Positions 23,233 through 31,721 of a DNA stretch of 41,816 nt are shown in pieces. The number at the start of each line of letters is the position of its first letter. Within the stretch, counting starts at the first letter, position 1. The DNA is from Agarivorans sp. Toyoura001 (GTDB lineage: Bacteria; Pseudomonadota; Gammaproteobacteria; Enterobacterales; Celerinatantimonadaceae). The position numbers and the translations under genes were made by a program. Under the pieces are notes generated by a model. It did not search any database. It was not told the origin of the DNA and saw nothing but the letters and a program-made list of their open reading frames with translations. The DNA lies in the NCBI RefSeq assembly GCF_005405585.1, contig NZ_BJEQ01000027.1, positions 1 through 41,816 of the forward strand, given 5' to 3'.

Positions 23233-26200
23233 ATTCTTCATTTCTCGCCCTAAAACCGCCATTGTTTTATCGGTAATCATGAGTGTGTTAGGTGCGTTAG
23301 CCGCCTACACCATGCCGGTAGGCCAATACCCTGATGTTGCACCGCCAATGATCAATGTATTTACTCAATACAACGGTGCTAACGCCAAAGTCGTAAACGA
23401 CACTGTAGCCTCGGTGATTGAAAAAGAAGTGAACGGCGTTGAAGGTATGATTTACATGAAGTCTACCTCGAACAACGATGGTTCTTATAACCTTAACGTG
23501 ACTTTTGAAACAGGTTTTGATGCCGACCGTGCAGCCACGTTAGTACAAAACCGGGTTAACGCAGCCCAGCCATTATTGCCAGAAGAAGTACGTCGCTCGG
23601 GTATCTACGTAGAAAAAATGAGCCCGTCTATGTTAATGATTGCCAGCCTAAACTCACAGTCTGGTGCTCATGATACCTTGGAGTTGAGTTACTACCTTAC
23701 TGGCATTGTTCGAGAAACCCTTTCACGAATAAAAGGGGTGAGTAAAGTAACGCCCTTGGGCGAAAAAGAATATGCGATGCGCGTATGGCTAGAGCCTGAA
23801 CGCCTGCAAGCCTTAGATCTAACGGTGAATGATATTGCTGCCGCTATTGCGGATCAAAATGCAGTACGCGGAGCGGGCAGTGTTGGTGCAGAGCCTGTTG
23901 CTGGGAATAATGATTGGCAATATACGGTGCAAGTTAGAGGACGATTAGCCAACGAACAAGCCTTTGGTAACATTCGGATTAAAGCTTATGCCGACGGCAG
24001 TTTAGTGCGCCTAAAAGATGTTGCTCGTATTGAACTGGGTGCGCAGAAGTACCTAGTGGATACCTACCTAAACAACAAAGAGTCGGTAGCAATGATGGTC
24101 TATCAAGACCCTACTGCTAACGCTATGCAAGTCGCGGCGGATGTAAAAGAAGCCATGGCTAAACTTGAGCAAAGCTTACCTGATGGCATGGTGTTTACCT
24201 TGCCCTACGATGCCACCGAGTTCATTGATGTATCCATTTATAATGTGAAAGAAACGCTCATTATCGCCCTGGTGTTAGTCACCTTGGTGACTTACCTGTT
24301 TTTGCAAACTTGGCAAGCTACGTTGATCCCCGCAATTGCTATTCCGGTTTCCCTGATTGCTACCTTTGCGGTGATGAAAGCGTTTGGCTCGACTATTAAT
24401 ACGATCAGCTTGTTTGGTTTGGTGTTAGCCATTGGTGTGGTGGTCGATGCAGCCATTGTGGTGATTGAAAACGTGGAACGCCTGTTACACGAAACCACTA
24501 AACCGGTAAAAGAATGCGTAGAAATTGCCATGAAAGAGGTGATTGGACCCTGTATAGCGGCTGCAGCTGTGCTGTTAGCGGTATTTGGTCCAACCTTGGT
24601 GATTCCGGGCATGGTAGGCATTATTTACGCTGAATTTGGTATTGCCATTTCAGTATCGGTTGTTATTTCTACCCTAGTGGCGATGACCTTAACGCCTGCC
24701 TTGTGTGTATTGCTAATGACCCGCGATTTAACACCTAACCGCTTTTTTCGGGCTTTTAACCGTGGTTTTGAAAGGTTTACCGAAGTCTTTGGTAAATCAG
24801 TGGCAGTATTGTGTCGCCGTTTAGGCTTAGCGGTATTGCTGTTTTCCATTGTGATCGCTGGAAGTGCGTGGATGGGCGCTAAGCTACCAGGTGGATTTCT
24901 ACCTGATGAAGATCAAGGAACGTTTTTCGCAGTGATTGATTTACCCGAAGGGGCCGCGCTAAATCGTACGCGTGATATGACCAAGCTGCTGATTGAGTCG
25001 CTTAGTGATGATCCAGATATTGAGATGACCTTTTCAGCAGCGGGTTACAACTTGCTTAATGAGTCTAGTAATTCAAATTCAGCCTTATTGGTATTTAGTT
25101 TGAAACACTGGGAGCAGCGAACTGACCAGCAACAACACCAAGACGCGGTGATTGCTCGAGTACAAAGTGCGATAGATGCACTGCCAGAAGGCGTAGGTTT
25201 TGCCTTCGGTTTACCGGCGATTCCAGCTTTAGGTATGGTTAATGGGTTTGAATTTGTCCTAAAAGATGAAATGGGCCACGGGTCTGAACGCACCGCAGAA
25301 GTACTAGAACAGCTATTGCTTGAAGCCAATCAGCGCGAAGAGATCGCCTCGGCGTTTTCAACATTTAGTATTAGCATGCCTAACTTGTTTCTAGATATTA
25401 ATGAAGAGCGTGCGGCAGCGATGGGCGTTGCCTTTGGCGATATTGTGAATACCTTAAATGTGCAATATGGCGGTAGCTACATTAACGATTTCACTAAAGG
25501 TGGACGCAACTACCGAGTAATGTTGCAAGCCGAAGCTGATTCGCGACAACAGATTGATGATTTGTCTAATTTGTATGTACGTTCTACTCAAGGCGAGATG
25601 GTGCGTTTAAGCAATTTGGTGTCTGTATCTACGGTATTGAGCCCAAGTTCGCTGGTGCGTTATAACGTTGCCGGGAGTACCACCATTAACGGTATTGCTA
25701 TGCCTGCCTTCAGTTCTGGCCAAGCCATTAGTGCGATGGAGCAAGTAGCAGAAGATATTCTACCTAATGGTTATAGTTACGAATGGACAGGTTTAACCTT
25801 ACAAGAGCAACAAGCCGGTAACGCTAGCTTAATTGCCTTTGCTTTTGCCATGTTGTTTACCTACCTGTTTTTGGTTGCTCAATATGAATCTTGGTTAACC
25901 CCCTTAGCGATTTTGCTTGCAGTGCCTACTGCTGTGTTTGGCGTGTTGTCTGCGGTGTTAGTGAGTGGCACTACCGTGAACTTATATACCCAAATTGCCA
26001 TTATGTTGTTAATTGGCATGGCAAGTCGTAACGCAATTCTTATTGTTGAGTTTGCTAAGCAGTTACGGGAAGAAAAAGGCTACAGTATTGTTGAAGCGGG
26101 TGTTGCCGCTGCAAAGTTACGTTTTCGTGCTGTGTTAATGACCGCATTCTCATTCATTTTAGGTGTGGTTCCTTTAATGCTCGCTTCGTCTGCGGGGGCA

Positions 26201-26380
26201 TCGGCGATGAAAGCAATTGGTATGGCGTCTTTTGGTGGGATGCTTGCGGCTACGGTTCTCGGCTGTTTATTTGTGCCGGTGTTTTTTGTGTTATTCCAAT
26301 CTTTAAGAGAGCGGTTTGCGGGCAGAACGCTTAGTGAAGATAAAGCGCCAGTACTGGAGTTGCCGCTTAACAATACTTAG
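23225..26380 (+). CDS. RND efflux pump permease, HAE1 type (AcrB-like) with altered relay residues
   Basis: 1051 residues, usual length for AcrB-like trimers with 12 spans and two large periplasmic loops. Family landmarks: FFISRPKTAIVLSV at the start, PVGQYPDVAPP, the span-4 motif and MLLIGMASRNAILIVEFAK in span 10. The proton-relay positions differ from AcrB. Asp407-Asp408 corresponds to D408-A409 (VVVDAAIVVIENVER), and Lys940 corresponds to R935 (SRNA). This may define a pump subfamily with a different coupling. Translated together with the adaptor; the outer-membrane partner is elsewhere. Substrate unknown. Confidence 0.94.
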   Translation: MIKFFISRPKTAIVLSVIMSVLGALAAYTMPVGQYPDVAPPMINVFTQYNGANAKVVNDTVASVIEKEVNGVEGMIYMKSTSNNDGSYNLNVTFETGFDADRAATLVQNRVNAAQPLLPEEVRRSGIYVEKMSPSMLMIASLNSQSGAHDTLELSYYLTGIVRETLSRIKGVSKVTPLGEKEYAMRVWLEPERLQALDLTVNDIAAAIADQNAVRGAGSVGAEPVAGNNDWQYTVQVRGRLANEQAFGNIRIKAYADGSLVRLKDVARIELGAQKYLVDTYLNNKESVAMMVYQDPTANAMQVAADVKEAMAKLEQSLPDGMVFTLPYDATEFIDVSIYNVKETLIIALVLVTLVTYLFLQTWQATLIPAIAIPVSLIATFAVMKAFGSTINTISLFGLVLAIGVVVDAAIVVIENVERLLHETTKPVKECVEIAMKEVIGPCIAAAAVLLAVFGPTLVIPGMVGIIYAEFGIAISVSVVISTLVAMTLTPALCVLLMTRDLTPNRFFRAFNRGFERFTEVFGKSVAVLCRRLGLAVLLFSIVIAGSAWMGAKLPGGFLPDEDQGTFFAVIDLPEGAALNRTRDMTKLLIESLSDDPDIEMTFSAAGYNLLNESSNSNSALLVFSLKHWEQRTDQQQHQDAVIARVQSAIDALPEGVGFAFGLPAIPALGMVNGFEFVLKDEMGHGSERTAEVLEQLLLEANQREEIASAFSTFSISMPNLFLDINEERAAAMGVAFGDIVNTLNVQYGGSYINDFTKGGRNYRVMLQAEADSRQQIDDLSNLYVRSTQGEMVRLSNLVSVSTVLSPSSLVRYNVAGSTTINGIAMPAFSSGQAISAMEQVAEDILPNGYSYEWTGLTLQEQQAGNASLIAFAFAMLFTYLFLVAQYESWLTPLAILLAVPTAVFGVLSAVLVSGTTVNLYTQIAIMLLIGMASRNAILIVEFAKQLREEKGYSIVEAGVAAAKLRFRAVLMTAFSFILGVVPLMLASSAGASAMKAIGMASFGGMLAATVLGCLFVPVFFVLFQSLRERFAGRTLSEDKAPVLELPLNNT

Positions 26381-26404
26381 CGATTTCAATAAAAAGCTCT
26401 GTTC

Positions 26405-26443
26405 AAGCTCAGCCGTTTTGCTACCTAGCGGCTAAGCTTTTTT
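26405..26443 (+). terminator. Terminator after the RND operon
   Basis: AAGCTCAGCCG (26405-26415) pairs with CGGCTAAGCTT (26429-26439) with one mismatch, followed by six T (26438-26443). Confidence 0.85.
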
Positions 26444-26546
26444 GAAAGCGAAGGCTTGGTAGTCGGGTCACATGCTTGGCGCTTAAACAGGCGTAAGCAA
26501 TTTGATCAACTACGCTTAAACAAAAGCTTAAAACAGGGAGTTTGCT

Positions 26547-27014
26547 TTGAAAAAACATATACCGTTGGTGCTTGCCATTTATGTGGCTTTTGTATTTTTA
26601 CAATCGTTAGTATTTAAATTTGCAGGTTGGTTTGGTAGCCCAGCAGATATCACCGTTTACATTTTTCAAACGGTAGGGCAATGGATGCGGGAAGGATTAG
26701 GCTTAACGCTAATTGGCGACTTGTTTGGCCAATACGGTGAAACCGTGATTGGTTTAGCTGAGCTGATTGCTAGCATTCTCATTTTGCGTAAGGCAACTCG
26801 CCTTTATGGTGCCTTGCTGGGTTTAGGTATTATGTCGGGCGCGATTTTCTTCCATATTTTCACACCTTTAGGTTTATTTCCGTATACTGACCTAAGTTGT
26901 TTGCAAGCAGGTTGTCCGAGGGAGTATCCATTATTCTTTATGGCGGTGGGGGTTTGGTTAAGTTGTGCTTATCTGATTTATCGTGATAAACACAAGCTAA
27001 TTGGCCCAGTCTAA
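26547..27014 (+). CDS. DoxX-like small integral membrane protein
   Basis: 155 residues with four hydrophobic spans (about 5-23, 55-85, 87-108, 128-147). The first span (VAFVFLQSLVFKFAGWF) and the second (GETVIGLAELIASILIL) resemble the DoxX/MauE group of four-helix membrane proteins. A short loop has two Cys (LSCLQAGCPREYP). GGGAG is seven bases before the start ATG. No known partner is adjacent. The family link is moderate. Confidence 0.65.
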   Translation: MKKHIPLVLAIYVAFVFLQSLVFKFAGWFGSPADITVYIFQTVGQWMREGLGLTLIGDLFGQYGETVIGLAELIASILILRKATRLYGALLGLGIMSGAIFFHIFTPLGLFPYTDLSCLQAGCPREYPLFFMAVGVWLSCAYLIYRDKHKLIGPV

Positions 27015-27029
27015 TGGTATAGATAATAA

Positions 27030-27067
27030 AAAAGCACCTTTTGAAGTATTGAATCAAAGGTGCTTTT
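27030..27067. terminator. Bidirectional terminator
   Basis: Perfect arms AAAAGCACCTTT (27030-27041) and AAAGGTGCTTTT (27056-27067), A-run before and T-run after. It serves the DoxX-like gene and the convergent MBL gene. Confidence 0.92.
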
Positions 27068-27073
27068 TTGTGT

Positions 27074-27703
27074 TTAGCGGGTATGGCCGTTATGTTGTTT
27101 CTCATGACCTATGGTAGACATGGGGCCATGACCTGGTAGTAACTGATACTCGTCATCTAGTGTGTAAAGCTGAGTTTTAATGGCGTTAATGAGAGTAGGG
27201 TGATCGCCTTTTGGAAAATCTGTTCTACCAATTGAGCCGTTAAAAAGTACATCGCCTACTATCGCTAGTTTATTGTCGTGATCAACAAATACCACATGGC
27301 CAGGAGTGTGTCCTGGGCAATGGCGTACTTCCAATTTTAACTCGCCCACTTCAATCACTTCGCCATGTTCTAGCCATTGGTCTGGAGTAAAATTAGCCAC
27401 TTCAGGAAAACCAAACATTTGGCACTGCATGGCCATTTTGCTTATCCAAAAGTCATCTTCTATATGTGGGCCGATCAACGGCACTTGGTAACGTTGTTGA
27501 ATAAGGCTGCTAGCACCAACATGATCAAGGTGACCATGCGTTAGCAAGATTTTAGTTACGGTTACGCCTGCCTTATCAACCGCAGCTTGAATGAGCTGGG
27601 GATCGCCACCTGGATCAACGATGGCTGCTTGCATGGTTGCTTCACACCAAATGAGGCTACAATTTTGCTGAAAAGGAGTTACCGGAATAATTTGATAGGC
27701 CAT
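27074..27703 (-). CDS. MBL-fold metallo-hydrolase (GloB/YcbL-like)
   Basis: 209 residues. The metal-binding motif THGHLDH (H56, H58, D60, H61) is followed by the later ligands in RHCPGHTPGHVVFVD, the loop VGDVLFNGSIGRTDFPKGD and the last His in LLPGHG. The compact size without the C-terminal helical domain of glyoxalase II fits the YcbL branch, type II glyoxalases or related thioesterases with two metal ions. Cytoplasmic. Convergent with the DoxX-like gene, sharing a terminator. Confidence 0.9.
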   Translation of the reverse strand: MAYQIIPVTPFQQNCSLIWCEATMQAAIVDPGGDPQLIQAAVDKAGVTVTKILLTHGHLDHVGASSLIQQRYQVPLIGPHIEDDFWISKMAMQCQMFGFPEVANFTPDQWLEHGEVIEVGELKLEVRHCPGHTPGHVVFVDHDNKLAIVGDVLFNGSIGRTDFPKGDHPTLINAIKTQLYTLDDEYQLLPGHGPMSTIGHEKQHNGHTR

Positions 27704-27838
27704 GATTTCTTACTCTAATTAGTTACCGCCCTAGTGTACGTATGTGCATGAATTTTTCTATAGTTGTCATTAACTAAACAGCGAAAAAGCCATTGTTGTG
27801 TTTATAATGGTTGAAACATCAGCGGATTGGAGAATCAC

Positions 27839-28255
27839 TTGATAATCAAAGATATTATGCAAACCAGAGTTGTCACTGTGGGAATGGATCAACGCCTATT
27901 CGACATAAAAGACATTTTTGATAACGTGAGCTTTCATCATTTGGTGGTACTTGATGACGAAGATTTAGTGGTAGGGGTGCTCACCGAATCTGATTTGCTG
28001 GCTGCGCTAAGTCCTTATTTAGGTAAAGCCGCAGAAAATCAGCGAGATGTACAAACGTTAACCCAGCGGGTACATCATGTTATGACCAGAGAGCCGTTGT
28101 GCAGCACACCGACTACCGGCGTTAGAGATGCCGGGCAGTTGCTGGTGGATAAAAGTATTAGCTGTTTACCGGTGATAGATGAGGCGAATAAATTACTCGG
28201 CTTGGTCACTTGGCGCGACGTACTGTCGGTATTACTGGTAGATAATACTCACTAA
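27839..28255 (+). CDS. Tandem CBS-domain protein
   Basis: About 138 residues from TTG 27839, chosen since GGAG at 27829-27832 lies six bases upstream; the frame is open to TTG 27827. Two CBS units: IIKDIMQTRVVTVGMDQRLFD...VVGVLTESDLLA and VHHVMTREPLCSTPTTGVRDA...LLGLVTWRDVL. CBS pairs bind adenine nucleotides or SAM and act as sensors. Its stop shares a base with the start of the cobyric acid synthase gene (TAATG), so translation is coupled and a role in sensing for that pathway is possible, though unproven. Confidence 0.86.
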   Translation: MIIKDIMQTRVVTVGMDQRLFDIKDIFDNVSFHHLVVLDDEDLVVGVLTESDLLAALSPYLGKAAENQRDVQTLTQRVHHVMTREPLCSTPTTGVRDAGQLLVDKSISCLPVIDEANKLLGLVTWRDVLSVLLVDNTH

Positions 28256-29682
28256 TGAAACCACAGTTCTCAACAACCGATCCCATCATGTTTATGGGTT
28301 GCACCAGTGATGCGGGTAAATCCTTAGTGTGCGCCTTAATGTGTCGTTTTTTAGCCAATCGAGGCCTTGATGTCGCGCCCTATAAAGCGCAGAACATGAG
28401 TAATAATGCTGCGGTAACCCAAGAAGGCGGCGAGATAGGCAGAGCGCAATATCTTCAAGCGATTGCCGCCAAACAAACACCCACTATCGATATGAACCCT
28501 GTGCTGCTTAAACCGCATAGTGAAAAGGGCGCGCAGGTAGTGGTGAACGGTAAGGTGAGCCATGAGCTGCTGGCTAAAGACTGGCACCAACGTAAAGCGG
28601 TGCTTTGGCCGGCCGTTACAGCCAGTTTGCAGCGTTTGCAGAGTAAACACCCTTTATTGGTGATTGAAGGTGCAGGCAGCCCAGCCGAAGTTAACCTGCG
28701 TAAAAGTGACATTGTGAATATGGAAGTAGCATTGCATACCAATGCTTCAGTATATTTAATTGCAGATATTGACCGAGGTGGCGCTTACGCTCATTTACTG
28801 GGTACTTGGATGTGTTTAAGTGAAGCGGAGCAACAAAGGGTTAAGGGTTTTGTGCTTAATAAGTTTCGTGGTGAGCAAGCCTTGTTACACGATGCAAATG
28901 TGTGGTTAGAGGAAAAAACCGGTATCCCTATTGTTGCGGTCATCCCTTGGACTGCGCATCAACTTCCTGAAGAAGATAATTTCTTCCATCGCAGTACTTG
29001 GCAAGCCGGCAGCATAAACGTTGCGCTGATTGTTTATCCTTATGCCAGTAATCTTGACGAGTTTGATCCTCTCATTTACCAACAAGGTGTGAACGTAGTT
29101 CCAATGCGTGACAGCCAAGATCTTAGCCAATTTGATGCGATTATATTGCCTGGTTCGAAACATGTTGCGGCAAGTCGGGCTCACTTAGCCAAGAGTGGCT
29201 TGGATAATGAGATTATTAAAGCGGCTTCTGCTGGAGTGTTAATCACCGGGGTTTGTGGAGGATTGCAAATTTTAGGTGAGCAAAATCTTGATCCTAATTC
29301 GGTAGAAGGAGAGAGCTTTAAGGGTCTGTCTTTACTGCCAATTATTACCGAATACTCAGATCAAAAAACGACTCGTCAACGGCGGCTGAGTTGGCAACAT
29401 AGTGAGCTGAATTGTTACGAAATTCATCACGGTAAAACAGTGTGCATTGAGCCCTTAGCTAGCTTTGTCGAAGCTGATACAGGCTGGCAACTTAACAATA
29501 TTCAAGGTTCTTACTTGCATGATTTGTTCACTAACAAAACGTTTAGGCAAGCTTGGCTTGAGCACTTAGGTTGGCAAGGGGAGTGTGCAGATTGGCACCA
29601 AGTTATAGGGAAGGAACTTGACCGAATGTGTGACTCTCTAGATTTACCGCTAAGTCAGCTAGCCAAACACGCGGGTTTTTAA
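28255..29682 (+). CDS. cobQ: Cobyric acid synthase
   Basis: 475 residues, usual length. N-terminal ATP-dependent domain with P-loop GCTSDAGKS (15-23) and the family block APYKAQNMSNNAAVTQEGGEIGRAQ; also LLKPHSEKGAQVVVNG and VIEGAGSPAEVNL. C-terminal class I-like glutamine amidotransferase domain with nucleophile C334 (GVCGGLQILGE) and His422 (GSYLHDLF). It amidates adenosylcobyrinic acid a,c-diamide four times using glutamine and ATP. No other cobalamin genes are in the window, so the rest of the pathway must be elsewhere, or the gene serves salvage. Co-translated with a CBS protein. Confidence 0.93.
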   Translation: MKPQFSTTDPIMFMGCTSDAGKSLVCALMCRFLANRGLDVAPYKAQNMSNNAAVTQEGGEIGRAQYLQAIAAKQTPTIDMNPVLLKPHSEKGAQVVVNGKVSHELLAKDWHQRKAVLWPAVTASLQRLQSKHPLLVIEGAGSPAEVNLRKSDIVNMEVALHTNASVYLIADIDRGGAYAHLLGTWMCLSEAEQQRVKGFVLNKFRGEQALLHDANVWLEEKTGIPIVAVIPWTAHQLPEEDNFFHRSTWQAGSINVALIVYPYASNLDEFDPLIYQQGVNVVPMRDSQDLSQFDAIILPGSKHVAASRAHLAKSGLDNEIIKAASAGVLITGVCGGLQILGEQNLDPNSVEGESFKGLSLLPIITEYSDQKTTRQRRLSWQHSELNCYEIHHGKTVCIEPLASFVEADTGWQLNNIQGSYLHDLFTNKTFRQAWLEHLGWQGECADWHQVIGKELDRMCDSLDLPLSQLAKHAGF

Positions 29683-29688
29683 ACCCGC
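29671..29688. terminator. Hairpin between convergent cobQ and TAXI genes
   Basis: GCGGGTTT (29671-29678) and AAACCCGC (29681-29688) form an 8-bp stem overlapping the cobQ stop codon. The T-run is in the stem only, so strength is unsure. Confidence 0.5.
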
Positions 29689-29695
29689 CTGCACC

Positions 29696-30658
29696 TTACT
29701 TAATCCAACCTTGTTCACGATAGTAACGCTTGGCACCGTCATGCAGGGGAGCGGTTAAGTTGGTATTGATCATATCTTCTACTTGCAGATCGGCTAGCGC
29801 TGGATGCAGTGAACGCATGGTGTTTAAGTTTTCAAAAATTGCCGCAACAAAGTTATAAACCGTTTGTTCAGAAAGCTGCTTGTCGGCCACTAAGGTGGCA
29901 CTTACCCCTATAGATGAAACATCATCAGGGTTACCGTGGTAGGTGCCGCCTTTGATAGTCACTGGCGAAAAGTAATCATACTTATCTGCTAGGGCCATAA
30001 TGGTCTTTTTAGACAAGCTAATAAGGTTGGACTCACACATTGTTGTGGCGCGGGTAATAGAGGTATTAGGGTGCCCAACCACATAGATAATTGCGTCTAC
30101 TTTTTTACTACATAGGGCACGGCTTTGCTCGTCGGGTTTTAAATTACTTAACTTAGAGAAATCCGAGGCTTGCCAATTGAGTTCTTCCATCACCAGTTGC
30201 ATGGTTGAATACTGGCCTGAACCCTCTGGTCCAAGGTTTAGCGAATGTCCTTTAAGCTGTTCTATTTGCCCTATTTTCATGTCTGCATGCACTAAGATAG
30301 TTAAGGCTTCAGCATAGAGGGAAAGAAGAGATCGCATTTCTTTATAAGCGCCTTGTTCAGCAAACTCGCCGCTACCTTGGTAGGCTTGCCAGTGCACGTC
30401 TGATTGAACAATAGCTAAATCAATATCACCACTTTGCAGTGCTTCCACGTTGTCGCTAGAACCGCCTGAACTCTCTGCAGTACAACTTAATTTTCGGTGC
30501 TCGTTGCTCTGCTCTAGCAAGCGACAAAGGGCGTTGCCAGTGGGGTAATAAACGCCGCTAACATTACCAGTACCTACAAATAAATACTCATTAGCTAAGG
30601 TGTAATTAGCATTGATGCTTAATGCCACCGTTAATAAATAAAGTGGAAATCGTTTCAT
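29696..30658 (-). CDS. TAXI-family TRAP transporter solute-binding protein
   Basis: 320 residues with a signal peptide ending near YTLAN/E. The TAXI core is clear: FVGTGNVSGVYYPTGNALCRLL, CTAESSGGSSDNVEALQSGDIDLAIVQSDV, GPEGSGQYSTMQLVMEEL. The C-terminal DGAKRYYREQGW is also typical. It binds a solute (often glutamate or a dicarboxylate) in the periplasm. The fused 4TM-12TM permease normally encoded next to it is absent, so it is an orphan or works with a distant permease. AGGTG precedes the ATG. Confidence 0.9.
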   Translation of the reverse strand: MKRFPLYLLTVALSINANYTLANEYLFVGTGNVSGVYYPTGNALCRLLEQSNEHRKLSCTAESSGGSSDNVEALQSGDIDLAIVQSDVHWQAYQGSGEFAEQGAYKEMRSLLSLYAEALTILVHADMKIGQIEQLKGHSLNLGPEGSGQYSTMQLVMEELNWQASDFSKLSNLKPDEQSRALCSKKVDAIIYVVGHPNTSITRATTMCESNLISLSKKTIMALADKYDYFSPVTIKGGTYHGNPDDVSSIGVSATLVADKQLSEQTVYNFVAAIFENLNTMRSLHPALADLQVEDMINTNLTAPLHDGAKRYYREQGWIK

Positions 30659-30935
30659 GGTTTCACCTAAAAGTGTCTTCTTTCCCTAGAATAACCCGTT
30701 TAATATACACAGATATTTAGCAAAACGCTTGTTTGAACGACTAAGTTGTGAACTCAAAATCAACACTATGGGTCGCTTGGTTTAAAGCATTAAAGCTTAA
30801 CGATTCTCTATAGTTAGGCAAAGTTTCATGGTTTATTGCTATAAAAATCGAGGGTTCTCGATGAAAAAGCTAATTATGTATCGCTTACGAAGGTGAAGCT
30901 AGAGCATAATTCGTTATAATAAAAACACTTAACCC

Positions 30936-31721
30936 GTGAACGTCGGCCAAAACTTGTCTAAATCTGATTCTAATTCTCCTGTTCTTGAAATTTGCTGCTA
31001 CAGCATTAGTGATGTAAAAAACGCTATTAGTGGTGGCGCTACACGGGTAGAGTTTTGCGCAGGCCAAGCAGAAGGCGGCACGACTCCTAGTTATGGCGCA
31101 TTGTTATTGGTGAAAGATTATTTAAGCCAAATCGACATTACTGTAATGATTAGGCCACGCGGCGGCGACTTTTGTTATAGCGATGACGAAGTTGCTCAAA
31201 TGGTTGCCGATATAACGATGGTTAAAGATTTAGGCTTTAATGGCGTGGTTTTTGGTGCACTAAATACTGACGCTTCGGTGGACGAACTTGCATGCCAACA
31301 ATTGGTTAAAGCAGCCAAGGGGCTTAGTACTACCTTTCATCGAGCCTTCGATTGTGTGGCTGAGCCTAAAAAGGCAGCAACACAAATAGAAGCATTAAAT
31401 ATTACACGTGTGCTTAGTTCTGGTCAGAAGAACAACATTGAAGATGGACTCATCTTGTTACTCGACATGCAACAGTGTTTTCCAACCATTGAATGGTTGG
31501 CTGCTGGTGGATTGCGAGAACACAATATACTCGGTCTGTTAAATAGTGGACTCAGGCATTTTCATAGCGCTGCATCAACAGCATTACCTTCTCAGTTCGA
31601 CAAGCGATATGCCTTAGCCATGGCTGCAGCAAAAGATTTGGATAAAGAGTTAAGTCGATTGCAGGTTTCGCAACAACAAGTACAACAAATGGCCACTATA
31701 TTGGGGCTAAATACCCAGTGA
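30936..31721 (+). CDS. cutC: CutC-family protein
   Basis: 261 residues, TIM barrel. Family blocks: LEICCYSISDVKNAISGGATRVEFCAGQAEGGTTPSYG, VMIRPRGGDFCYSDDE, GFNGVVFGALNTDASVD, TFHRAFD, VLSSGQ. CutC was linked to copper tolerance in E. coli, but its true biochemical role is unsettled. The start is GTG at 30936; a TATAAT hexamer at 30915-30920 lies so close that the leader would be very short. Its stop overlaps the next gene's GTG start (GTGA). Confidence 0.93.
   Translation: MNVGQNLSKSDSNSPVLEICCYSISDVKNAISGGATRVEFCAGQAEGGTTPSYGALLLVKDYLSQIDITVMIRPRGGDFCYSDDEVAQMVADITMVKDLGFNGVVFGALNTDASVDELACQQLVKAAKGLSTTFHRAFDCVAEPKKAATQIEALNITRVLSSGQKNNIEDGLILLLDMQQCFPTIEWLAAGGLREHNILGLLNSGLRHFHSAASTALPSQFDKRYALAMAAAKDLDKELSRLQVSQQQVQQMATILGLNTQ

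Noticed and set aside
24292-24849. Antisense frames inside the RND pump gene
   Set aside because: Low-complexity Thr/Ala/Asn-rich shadows of a strongly coding strand.
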